DNA of 64,000 nucleotides from Streptomyces olivochromogenes (GTDB lineage: Bacteria > Actinomycetota > Actinomycetes > Streptomycetales > Streptomycetaceae): the NCBI RefSeq assembly GCF_021538895.1, contig NZ_JADDRL010000034.1, positions 21,871 to 85,870 of the forward strand. The letters run 5' to 3'. Position numbers and translations under genes: made by a program. Numbering within the stretch: the stretch's first letter is position 1; every line of letters begins with the position of its first letter. This document shows positions 41,435-52,300 of the stretch, in pieces. Below the pieces are notes generated by a model, which saw nothing but the letters and a program-made list of their open reading frames with translations, was not told the DNA's origin and did not search any database.

Positions 41435-43159
41435 ATGGCACGTTCACTGGTCGACTTACTGACCACGCACGCCTCGAACCACCCTGATCGGACCGCCTAC
41501 CGCTACCTCGTCACCGGCGACAGCGACGCACAGACCCAGTCGCTCACCTACGCCCGTCTCGCCGTCCGGTCCCGGGCCGTCGCCGCTTGGCTGCAGGAAC
41601 GCGGGCTGGCCGGTTCCCGCGCCATGCTGCTGTACCCGCCCGGCCTGGACTTCATCTGCGGCTACCTGGGCTGCCTGTCCGCCGGAGTCGTCGCCGTCCC
41701 GGGCGTGCCCCCGCAGGGCCGGGCGCAGAACCACCGCGCCCTGACCCGTATGAAGCGCCTGATCGCCGACGCCGACGCCAAGGTCATCCTGGGCGGACGC
41801 GACGTGATCGCCGCCCTCGACGCCATGGCGGAGCACCTGCCCGAACTCGACGGGATCGCCCGCGTCGCCACCGAGGACATCCCCGACGAGACGGCCGCCG
41901 CCTGGCGCGAACCCGACCTCACCGCCGACTCCGTCGCCTTCCTCCAGTACACCTCCGGCTCCACCTCCGCCCCGCGCGGCGTGATGGTCACCCACGGGAA
42001 CCTGCTGGACAACGAGCGGGTCATCACGGAGCGGATGGGCCACACCCCGGACACGCTGGCCGCGTACGACCACGAGATGTTCGTCAGCTGGCTGCCCGTG
42101 TACCACGACATGGGCCTCATCGGGCCGGTCCTCAACACCGTCTACCTCGGCGCCACGGCCACCCTCTTCTCGCCGCTGCACTTCCTCCAGCAGCCGGCCC
42201 GCTGGCTGACCGCCGTCAGCCGCTACCGCCCGCACACCAGCGGCGGCCCCAACTTCGCCTACGAGCTGTGCCTCAAGCACGCCGGCCCGGACCTGCTCGA
42301 CGGCCTCGACCTGAGCAGCTGGAAGGTCGCCTTCAACGGCGCCGAACCGGTCCGCGCGGCAACCCTGCGCCGCTTCGCCGAGACCTTCGGCGAGGCCGGT
42401 TTCCGCCGCGAGGCCCTCTACCCCTGCTACGGCCTGGCCGAGGCCACGCTGATGGTCACCGGCGGCACGGTGGACACCCCGCCGACCCTGCTGGAGGCCG
42501 CCGCGACCGGCCCGCACGCGGGCGAGGCGGACGCGGCCGCCGTGAGCTCCGGCCGCCCCGGCCCCGGCACGACCGTGGCGATCGCCGACCCCGAGCGGCA
42601 GGAGGAACTGCCCGAGGGCGAGGTCGGCGAGATCTGGGTCGGCGGCGAGAGCGTCGCCAAGGGCTACTGGCGCAACGCCCTCGCCACCCGCGAGACGTTC
42701 CGCGCCACGCTCACCGGTCACGAGGGCCGCTTCCTGCGCACCGGCGACCTTGGATTCCTGCGCGGCGGCGAGCTGTTCGTCACCGGCCGTCTGAAGGACC
42801 TGATCGTCATCGACGGCCGGAACCACTACCCGCAGGACCTGGAGCTGTCCGCCGAACTGTCCCACCCGGCCCTGCGGCCCGGCTGCACCGCCGCGTTCTC
42901 CGTGGACTCGGGTGTGGAGGGCGAACAGGTCGTCGTGGTCGCCGAGGTGGCGCCCGACGCGGCCGGTGACTCCGAGAAGATCACCGATCTGATCCGCAGC
43001 GCGATCGGCGAGTCCCACGTGCTGTCGGTCCGCGACGTCGTGCTGGTCCACCCCGGCACCATCCCGAAGACGTCCAGCGGGAAGATCCAGCGCCGCGCCA
43101 CCCGGGCGGCGTACCTCGACGGCATCCTCTCCCCGATCGGCGCGTCCGTCGCCGGATGA
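41435..43159 (+). CDS. Fatty acyl-AMP ligase (FAAL), starter loading enzyme of the PKS pathway
   Basis: A 574-residue FAAL. The P-loop YTSGSTSAPRGVMVTHGNLL is near residue 172-191, followed by the FAAL-typical SWLPVYHDMGLIGPVLNTVYLG and RPHTSGGPNFAYELC. GDLGFLRGGELFVTGRLKDLI and the C-terminal SGKIQRR segment complete it. FAALs make acyl-AMP and pass the acyl group to an ACP rather than to CoA. The partner is most likely the N-terminal ACP of the giant PKS encoded next. ATG 41435 has GGTGAG at 41420-41425. Codon 8 is TTA (41456-41458), the bldA-dependent leucine codon, so pathway entry is probably tied to development. A strong hairpin follows the stop. Confidence 0.9.
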   Translation: MARSLVDLLTTHASNHPDRTAYRYLVTGDSDAQTQSLTYARLAVRSRAVAAWLQERGLAGSRAMLLYPPGLDFICGYLGCLSAGVVAVPGVPPQGRAQNHRALTRMKRLIADADAKVILGGRDVIAALDAMAEHLPELDGIARVATEDIPDETAAAWREPDLTADSVAFLQYTSGSTSAPRGVMVTHGNLLDNERVITERMGHTPDTLAAYDHEMFVSWLPVYHDMGLIGPVLNTVYLGATATLFSPLHFLQQPARWLTAVSRYRPHTSGGPNFAYELCLKHAGPDLLDGLDLSSWKVAFNGAEPVRAATLRRFAETFGEAGFRREALYPCYGLAEATLMVTGGTVDTPPTLLEAAATGPHAGEADAAAVSSGRPGPGTTVAIADPERQEELPEGEVGEIWVGGESVAKGYWRNALATRETFRATLTGHEGRFLRTGDLGFLRGGELFVTGRLKDLIVIDGRNHYPQDLELSAELSHPALRPGCTAAFSVDSGVEGEQVVVVAEVAPDAAGDSEKITDLIRSAIGESHVLSVRDVVLVHPGTIPKTSSGKIQRRATRAAYLDGILSPIGASVAG

Positions 43160-43166
43160 CCGCCCG

Positions 43167-43195
43167 CCGCCGGCGCGCCACGAGCGCGCCGGCGG
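43167..43195 (+). terminator. 12-bp GC hairpin between FAAL and PKS genes
   Basis: CCGCCGGCGCGC (43167-43178) pairs perfectly with GCGCGCCGGCGG (43184-43195) across the 5-nt loop CACGA, 7 nt after the FAAL stop. No T-tract follows. It may reduce read-through into the PKS gene or protect the FAAL mRNA end. A separate promoter for the PKS in 43196-43333 is then likely but not identifiable. Confidence 0.6.
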
Positions 43196-43333
43196 GGTGC
43201 GGCCCGTAGCGCCTTCCCCTTTGGTTCCGCGTACGGCGGTCCGTGCTGCCCGTACGCCGCCTTCGCCTTCGCCGTACCGCGCGCAGCCGTACGGAATCCG
43301 CCTGAGCCCGAGTTCACGAGGACACCTGCCCCG

Positions 43334-46300
43334 ATGCCTGCGAACGAGTCCCCGAAGCAGTCCCCCGAGCCGTCCCCGGTGACCCCCGAGGACATACGGG
43401 CCTGGCTGACATCGGCCGTCGCCGAGGCGGCCGGAATCGACCCGGCGGCCGTCGACCCGGGCCGCCCGATCGCCGAATTCGGCATCGGATCACGCCAGTT
43501 GGTGACGCTCGCCGCCGAGCTGTCCGAACGGATCGGCCGGACGCTCGAACCGTCCCTGGTCTTCAACCACCCCACGATCGCGGCGATCTCCGAAGCGGTC
43601 CTGGAGGAGCGGCCCGCCCCGCCGGCACCGACGGCCTCCGCGCCGGAGCGCGGCACGGTCCGGCCGGACGACGACGTGGCGATCATCTCCATGGCCTGCC
43701 GGTTCCCCGGCGGCGCCGAGGACCCCGAGGCGCTGTGGCGGCTGCTGGCCGCGGGCGAGGACGCCGTCCGCGAGGTGCCCGCGGGCCGTTGGGACACCCA
43801 TGGCCTGCACGACCCCGATCCGGAGGCGACCGGCAAGGCCTACACCCTGCGCGGCGGCTTCCTCGACACCATCGACCGCTTCGACGCCTCCTTCTTCGGG
43901 ATCTCCCCGCGCGAGGCGGCGGCGATGGACCCGCAGCAGCGGCTCCTGCTGCAGACCACGTGGGAGACGTTCGAGCGCGCCGGGATCGTCCCCGAGACCC
44001 TGAACGGCAGTTCCACGGGCGTCTACATCGGCCTGTACGACAGCGGATACCTCGCCGCGGCCTCGCTCGGCCAGCTCGACGGGCACGTCGGCACCGGCTC
44101 GGCGGCCAGCGTCGCCTCTGGGCGCATCGCCTACACCCTCGGCCTCCAGGGCCCGGCCGTGACCGTCGACACCGCCTGCTCGTCCTCCCTGGTCGCGCTG
44201 CACCTGGCGGCGCGGGCGCTGGCGAGCGGCGAGTGCGACCTCGCGCTGGCGGGCGGCGCGACGCTGCTCGTCACGCCGCGCGGACACGTCGAGTTCAGCC
44301 GGCTGCGCGGGCTGTCGCCGTCCGGGCGGTGCAGCCCGTTCTCGGCCGACGCCGACGGTGTGGTGTGGGCCGAGGGCTGTGGCCTGGTGCTGCTCAAGCG
44401 GCTCGCTGACGCCCGCCGGGACGGCGACCGGGTGCTGGCCGTCGTCAAGGGCTCGGCGATCAACCAGGACGGCCGCAGCCAGGGGCTGAGCGCTCCCAAC
44501 GGCCCGGCGCAGGAGCGGGTGCTGCGCGCCGCCCTCGACGCCGCCGGGCTGCGTCCGGACGACCTGGACTACGTGGAGACGCACGGCACGGGCACCCGCC
44601 TCGGCGACCCGATCGAGGGCCGCGCGCTGGCCAACGTGTTCGGGCCGGGACGGCCCGCCGAGCGGCCGCTCGGGATCGGCTCCCTGAAGTCCAACATCGG
44701 TCACACCCAGGCCGCGGCGGGCATCGGTGGCGTCATCAAGACGGTGCTGGCCCTCGGCCACGAGCGGATACCGGCCTCCCTGCACGCCGAGTCCCTCACC
44801 GAGCACATCGACTGGACGGACAGCGGTCTGCGCGTCGCGGACTCCGCGCAGGCGTGGCCGCGGGACGCGGAGCGGGTACGGCGGGCCGGCGTGAGCGCCT
44901 TCGGCATCAGCGGCACCAACGCCCACGTGGTACTGGAGGAGGCACCGGCCGAGCCGAACCTGGAGAACGGCGCAGGGGAGCCGTCGCCCACGGACCTCGC
45001 CGGGGAATCCTCCCGCACGAGCCCCGTTGAGGGATCGCCTCGTACGAGCCCCGCCGGGGAATCGCCCCGGGCGACCCTCTTCCCGCTCTCCGCCCGCAGC
45101 CTCCCCGCCCTCCGGGGACAGGCCGGACGGCTCCTCGCGGCGCTCGAAGCGCGGCCGGACCTGCCGCTGCCCGCCCTGGCCGGCACGCTCGCCCACCACC
45201 GCACCCACTTCGAGCAGCGTGCCGTCGTCCAGGCCGCCGACCGCGAGGAGTTGGTCACCGCCCTGCGTGAACTCGCCGAGGGAGAGCCGGACCGCGACCG
45301 CACCGTCGGCCCCCAGGAGACCCTCCCCGCGGGCAAGGTGGCGTTCGTGTTCCCCGGGCAGGGCGCCCAGTGGTCCGGCATGGCCCGTGACCTGCTCGAC
45401 CGGGACCCGGTGTTCGCCGACGAACTCGACCGCTGCGACGCCGCCCTGCGCCCGTTCACCGAGTGGTCGGTGACGGCGGTGCTGCGCGGTGACGCGGGCG
45501 CCCCGTCGCTCGACCGGGTGGACGTCGTCCAGCCGGTGCTGTTCGCCGTGATGGTGTCCCTGGCGGCCGTGTGGCGGGCGTGGGGCGTGCGCCCGGACGC
45601 CGTGATCGGGCACAGCCAGGGCGAGGTCGCCGCCGCCTGTGTCGCCGGGGCGCTCAGCCTCAACGACGCGGCCGCCGTGGTCGCCCTGCGCAGCCAGGCC
45701 CTGACCGAGGTGTCCGGTACCGGCACCATGGGTGTCGTCGCCCTGCCCCACACCGAGGTCGAGGCCCTGCTCCCCGAAGGCGTCTTTGTCGCGGCGGTGA
45801 ACAGCGGCCGGTCCACGGTGATCGCCGGTGCCGTGGCGCCCCTGGAGGCCGTGCTCGCCGACCTGGAAGCACGCCAGGTGTTCGTCCGCCGCCTCGACGT
45901 CGACTACGCCTCCCACAGCGACCGCGTCGAACCGGTCCGTACGACGATCCTCGACGACCTCGACGGCGTCGTCACCTGCCCGACGTCCGTCGCCTGGTAC
46001 TCCACCGTCACCGGCGAGCCGGTCACCACGGAGCTGGCGGCCGACTACTGGTACACCAACCTCCGCGAGACCGTCCGCTTCGCGCCGACCGTGGCGCGCA
46101 TGGCGGCCGACGGCTACCGCCACTTCGTCGAACTCTCCCCCCACCCCTCCCTGCTCACCGCCGTGCGCACCATCGGCGAGGACGCCGGAAACGACCTGCT
46201 CGCGGTCGGCTCGCTGCGCCGCGACGAGGACGGCCCCGCCTGCCTGGACCGCGCCGCCGCCGAACTCCACGTCCACGGCCGGGACATCGACTGGCGCCGG

Positions 46301-49300
46301 CTGGTCGCCGGCACCGCGCCGGTGGAGCTGCCGACGTACGCCTGGGACCCGCAGCGCCACTGGATCGAGCCCGAGTCCGGCACCGGCGGACCCGGCCTGT
46401 TCGACCGTGCCGCGCACCCGTTCCTCGGCATCCAGCTCCAGTCGGCGGACGAGACCCGCTGGACCTTCCGGGGCGAGTGGTCCCCGGCCACCGCCGACTG
46501 GCTGCCCGACCACGCCGTGTTCGGCCGGACCGTGGTCTCCGGCACCACCCTGATGGAGCTGTGCCGCGCCGCCCTCGACGTGGCCCGCCCGGACAGCCCC
46601 GCCGACGTCACCGACCTGCTTCTGCTCAGCCCCCTCGTGCTGCCGGCCGCCGGCACGGTCGAGGTGTCCGTCGAGGTCGTCACCGCCGGTCCCGTACCGG
46701 AGATCACCGTGCACAGCCGGCCGCGCGGCCGGGGCGCCGACGGCTGGACCCTGCACGCCACCGCGTCCGCCGCCGAGTCCACGCCCGTCGCGGCGGGGCA
46801 GCCGCCCGTGTGGCCGGAGACGGCCGAAGAGGCCTGGAGCCCCGAGACGTACGAGCGGCTCACCGCGCTCGGCCTGGGCTACGGCCCCGCCTTCCAGGGG
46901 GTGCGCTCGGCGGTCGTGACCGGCGACGGCGCCCTGCTGGCACGCCTGTCGCTGCCGTCCGTGGCCCACGACGTGACCGACCCGTACCCGGTCCACCCGG
47001 CCCTGCTGGACGCCGCGTTGCACGTGGCCGCGGCCCTCGAAGGGAGCGCCGCCGACGGCGGCCGGGTGCTGCTGCCCGTCGCGGTGGGCCGCTGTGTCCT
47101 GCCGCCCGGCGGCGCAGGCGACCTGACCGCGTCGGTGCGGCGCACCGGCCGGTCCGCCACGGACCTCACGCTGGACGTGACCCTGTGGGACACCGACGGG
47201 CTCCCCGCCGGGCGCCTGGAGGGCGTACGTCTGCGGGCCGCCGACCCGGCCGACCTCGACGCCGGCTCGGAGAACGGGCGGCACCTGTACGAGGTGGCGT
47301 GGACGGCCGTGACCGAGGAACCCGCCGCCGCTCCCGGCACTCGGTGGGCGGTCGTCGGCGACCGGACGGACCCGCGGGTCGAGGCGGCCCTGCGCGGCCT
47401 CGACGTGGCGGAGAACGGGGCCGAGATCGGGTCCGAGAGCGAGGACGAGAACGGGACGGAGAAGGGGACGGGTGCCGACGTCGTCCTGCGGTTCTGGCCC
47501 CTCCCGGCGCAGGATGCCGAACCCGCCGCCGCGGCACGGGAGTTGGCGGTCGCCGCACTGGACGAGCTGCACACCCTGATCGCCCAGCCCGCCGAACGAA
47601 CGCCCGCACGGACCGTCTGGGTGACCCGGGGAGCCGTGGCCGCCGCCGACGGGGACACGGTGTCCGGCCTGGCCCAGTCGGTGCTGTGGGGCCTGGCGCG
47701 CAGCGCCCGCGCCGAGCACCCGGACCTCGGGCTCACCCTGCTCGACCTCGACGACTCCGCCCGCGCGGGGGTGCCGGCCGCCGTCGGCCACGCCGACGAA
47801 CCCGAACTCGCCCTGCGAGCCGGTGCGTTGCTCGCTCCGCGGCTGATCCGTGCCCGGCCCGCGGACACGCTGCGCGTCCCGCCCGGCGACCACTACGAGC
47901 TGTCCGCGACCGAGCCCGTCCTCAAGCCCGCCGAGCGTCGACCCCTGGCCCCCGGACAGGTCCGCATCCAGGTGCACGCCCTCGCGCTCCCGGCGCCCGA
48001 CGGCGACGCCACGGCCGGCACGGTGTGCGCCGGTGTAATCACCGAGGTCGCGGCCGACGTCGAGGGGCTCGCCCCCGGACTGCGGGTGGCAGCCACCGCC
48101 GACACCGCGCCCGGCTCCGAGGCGACGGCCGACGCGGCACGGGTCACGGTGCTCGCCGACGAGGTGCCGTTCACCGCGGCCGTCGCCGACAAGCCCCGTG
48201 TCCTCCCCGTCACCGCCGCCCGCGAGGCGCTGCGCCGTCGCGCCGCCTGTGCCGGGCCCGTGGTCCTCGACCTGGCCGGCACCCCCACCCTGGTCCCCAC
48301 CGACGGCACGGTCCTGATCACCGGCGGACTGGGCGCCGTGGGCCGGCAGATCGCCCGGCTGCTCGCCGAACACGGCGTCCCCCGCCTACTCCTGACCTCG
48401 CGTCAGGGCCCGGACGATCCCCGGTCCGCCGAGTTCGCCGCCGAACTGGCGGCGCTCGGCACCGAGGTCGAGGTGGCGGCCTGCGACGTCGCCGACGCGG
48501 CGGCCCTGGCCGACGTACTCGCCATGGTCGCTGACGCGGCGCCGCTGCGCGGTGTCGTGCACTGCGCCGGCGTCCTGGACGACGGGGTGGTCGCGGAGCT
48601 CACGCCCGAGCGCCTCGCGCGGGTGCTGGGGCCGAAGCTGGACGGCGCCGCCCATCTGCACCGGCTCACCGCGGACGCGCCCCTCGACCTGTTCCTGCTG
48701 GTCTCCTCGGCCGCCGGTGTCGTCGGCAACGCGGGCCAGGGCAACTACGCCGCGGCCAACGTCTTCCTGGACCAACTGGCCCACCACCGCCGGGCGCTGG
48801 GCCTGCCCGGCGTCTCCGTCTCCTTCGGCGCCTGGGCGGGCGAGGGCCTCGCCGCCGCCCACGCCGACCTCGACCGCATGGCCCGCCTCGGCCACCGCCC
48901 CCTCACCGCCGACCAGGGCCGCGACCTGGTGGAACTGTCCCTGCGGCGCGACGCCCCGCACCTGGTCGCCTGGGCCCTGGACCTGCCCCGTCTGCGCGAC
49001 GGCGGCGCGGCCGACACCGCGCTGTGGCGCTCCCTGCTGCCCGCGCCCCGCACCGGCCGGGACGGCGCCGACGGCCGGGGCCTGGCCGACCGTCTGGCCC
49101 GGCTGCCCGAGGCCGAACGCGCCGACCGCGTCCGGGCGTTGGTCCGCGACGAGGTCTCCCGCGCCCTCGGCCTGCGCTCGGCCGAGTCCGTCCGCCCCGA
49201 CCAGCCGCTGCGCGACCTCGGCATGGACTCGGTGACCGCGGTCGAGCTCCGCAACCGCATCGGCACCCGCATCGGAGCCCGGCTCCCCGCCACCCTCCTC

Positions 49301-52300
49301 TTCGACCACCCCACCGCGGACCGGCTGGCCGGCTACCTCCTGACCCACGTCCTCACGACGGACGGCCGCCCGACGCGGCAGGCCGCCCCCGCCCCGGCCG
49401 CCACGAGCACCGCCGCGACCGACGAGCCCATCGCCGTGGTCGCCATGGCCTGCCGGCTGCCCGGCGGGGTCGGCGACCCGGAGGGCCTGTGGCGCCTGGT
49501 CGCCGAGGGCCGGGACGCGGTCGGCCCGTTCCCGGCGGACCGCTGGGACGTGGAGTCGCTGTACGACCCCGACCCGGACGCCCCCGGCAAGTCCTACGCC
49601 CGTGAGGGCGGCTTCCTCGACGACATCGAGTCCTTCGACGCGGGCTTCTTCGGCATCACCCCGAAGGAGGCCGCCGCCATGGACCCGCAGCAGCGGCTGC
49701 TCCTGGAGACGGCCTGGGAGGCGCTGGAGCGCGCCGGGATCGTGCCCGCGCGGCTGGCGGGCAGCACCACGGGTGTGTACGTCGGCATGTTCGGCAGCGA
49801 CTACCTGTCCGGCTCCCGGCTCGATCAGCTCGACGGATACGTGGGTACGGGCTCGGCGCTGAGCGTGGCCTCGGGACGCCTCGCCTACGCGCTGGGGCTG
49901 CACGGACCGGCGATGACCGTGGACACGGCCTGCTCGTCGTCGCTCGTCGCCACCCACCTGGCCACACAGGCGCTGCGCTCCGGAGAGTGCGACCTGGCGC
50001 TGGCCGGCGGTGTGACGCTGATGGTGACGCCGCAGACCTTCGTCGAGTTCAGCCGACTGCGCGGACTGTCCCCGACCGGCCGCTGCCGCTCCTTCTCCGA
50101 CGACGCCGACGGCGCGATCTGGGCCGAGGGCGCCGGCATGCTCGTACTGAAGCGACTCGGTGACGCGCGCCGCGACGGTGACGAGGTGCTCGCCGTGCTG
50201 CGCGGCACGGCCGTCAACCAGGACGGCCGCAGCCAGGGGCTGTCCGCGCCGAACGGCCCGGCTCAGGAGCAGGTGATCCGCCGGGCGCTGGAGGTGTCGG
50301 GACTGCGGCCCGGCGACATCGACTACGTGGAGGCCCACGGCACCGGTACGACGCTGGGCGACCCGATCGAGGCGAACGCCCTGTCCGAGGTCTTCGCCGA
50401 CTCGCGCCCCCAGGACCGCCCCCTGTATCTGGGCTCCCTCAAGTCCAACATCGGGCATGTGCAGGCGGCTTCGGGCGTGGCCGGGCTGATCAAGGTCGTC
50501 CAGTCGCTGCGGCACCGGACCCTGCCGCGCACCCTGCACGCCGGTACGCCCAGCCGGCACGTCGAGTGGCAGGACAGCGGGCTGCGGCTGCTCCAGGAGG
50601 ACGTGGACTGGCCGTCCTCGGGGGAGCGGGTCCGGCGCGCCGGGGTCAGCGCCTTCGGGATCAGCGGCACGAACGCCCATGTGATCGTCGAGGAGGCGCC
50701 GCCCGCCGCGACCGCACCGCCGCGCGAACTCCCGCCGGGCAAGCGGCTGTTCGTCCTGTCCGGGCGCAGCGAGAGTGCCCTGCGCGGGCAGGCGGCCCGG
50801 CTGGCCCACCACGTCACCGCCGACACCCCCTTCCCGGACCTCGCCCACACCCTGGCCCGCCACCGCAGCCACTTCGAGTGGCGCACGGCGGTCCTGGCGG
50901 GCGACCGGGACGAACTCCTCACCTCCCTCAAGGTGCTGGGCAACGGGCGCAAGCCGCTGACCCCGCCCCGCGAGGAGCAGTCCGGCAAGGTGGCCTTCGT
51001 GTTCGCCGGACACGGCGGCCAGTGGACCGGCATGGGCCTGGAGCTGATGTCCCACTCGGAGGCCTTCCGGCAGGAGCTGACCCGGATCGACGAGGCCGTC
51101 CAGCGGTACGCAGGCTGGTCGGTGCTCAACGTGCTGCGCGCACCGGAGGAGTTCTCCCCGCTCGACCGCACGGAGTACCTCCAGCCCGTCCTGTTCGCGA
51201 TGAACGCCTCCCTCGCCGCCGCCTGGCGCGAGCTCGGCGTCACCCCGGACGCGGTCGTCGGACACAGCCTCGGCGAGATCGCCGCCGCCTACAGCGCGGG
51301 CGCCCTCACCCTGGACGAGGCCGTGACCGTGGTGACCGGACGCGCCCAGGCGGTCGTGCCGGTGGTCGGCCGGGGCGGCATGCTGTCCGTGGAACTGCCG
51401 CGCGCGCAGGTCGAGCGGCTGCTCGAACCGTACGCCGGGCGGCTGTTCGTCGGGGCTGTCAACAGCGCCCGGGCCACGGCCGTTTCGGGCGAGTCCGAGG
51501 CGCTGGCCGAGCTGCGGGAGCTCCTCGACGAGCGGGGCACCCCCGCCCGCGTCCTGTCGACGCCGTTCGCCTCGCACACCCCGCTCATGGACCCGCTCCG
51601 CGACGAACTCCTCGACCGGTTCTCCGACGTCCGGGGCACCGCCACGCCCACCCCGCTGTACTCGTCGGTGCTGGCCGAACCCGTCGCCGGGGACCGGCTG
51701 GACGCCGCGTACTGGTTCGCCAACCTCGGGCAGCCGGTCCGCTTCGCCGACACCGTCCGGCGGATGCTGGACGACGGCTACCGCTACTTCGTCGAGCTGA
51801 GCCCGCACCCCTCGCTCCTCTCGTCCGTCGAGGCGGTGGCGGCCGAGGCCGGCATCGACGCGGTCGGCGTCGGCTCGCTGCGCAGGCAGCGCGACGGACA
51901 GGACGTACTGCCGGGCAGGCTGGGCGAGTTGTACACCGCCGGGTACACGCCCGACTGGACGGCGCTGTTCCCGCGGGGCCGCAGGCTCGACCTGCCCACC
52001 TACGCCTTCGCCCGCGAACGCCACTGGCTCGCCCCCGTCCAGCGGACCGCGACCGGCACCTCCCCGCTCCTCGGCACCCATGTCGAGGCCAGCGACGAGC
52101 CGGACAAGGACATCTTCCAGAGCGAGATCGACCTGCGCGACGCCCGCTTCACCTACCTGACCGACCATCAGGTCACCGGTGAGGTGTGGCTGCCGGGTGC
52201 CGCCTTCCTCGACATGGTCATCGAGGCCGCGTCCGCCCTGGCCGACGGCGCCGAGGCGCGCCTGGCCGACATCGCCTTCGTCCGGCCGCTGCGGCTGACC

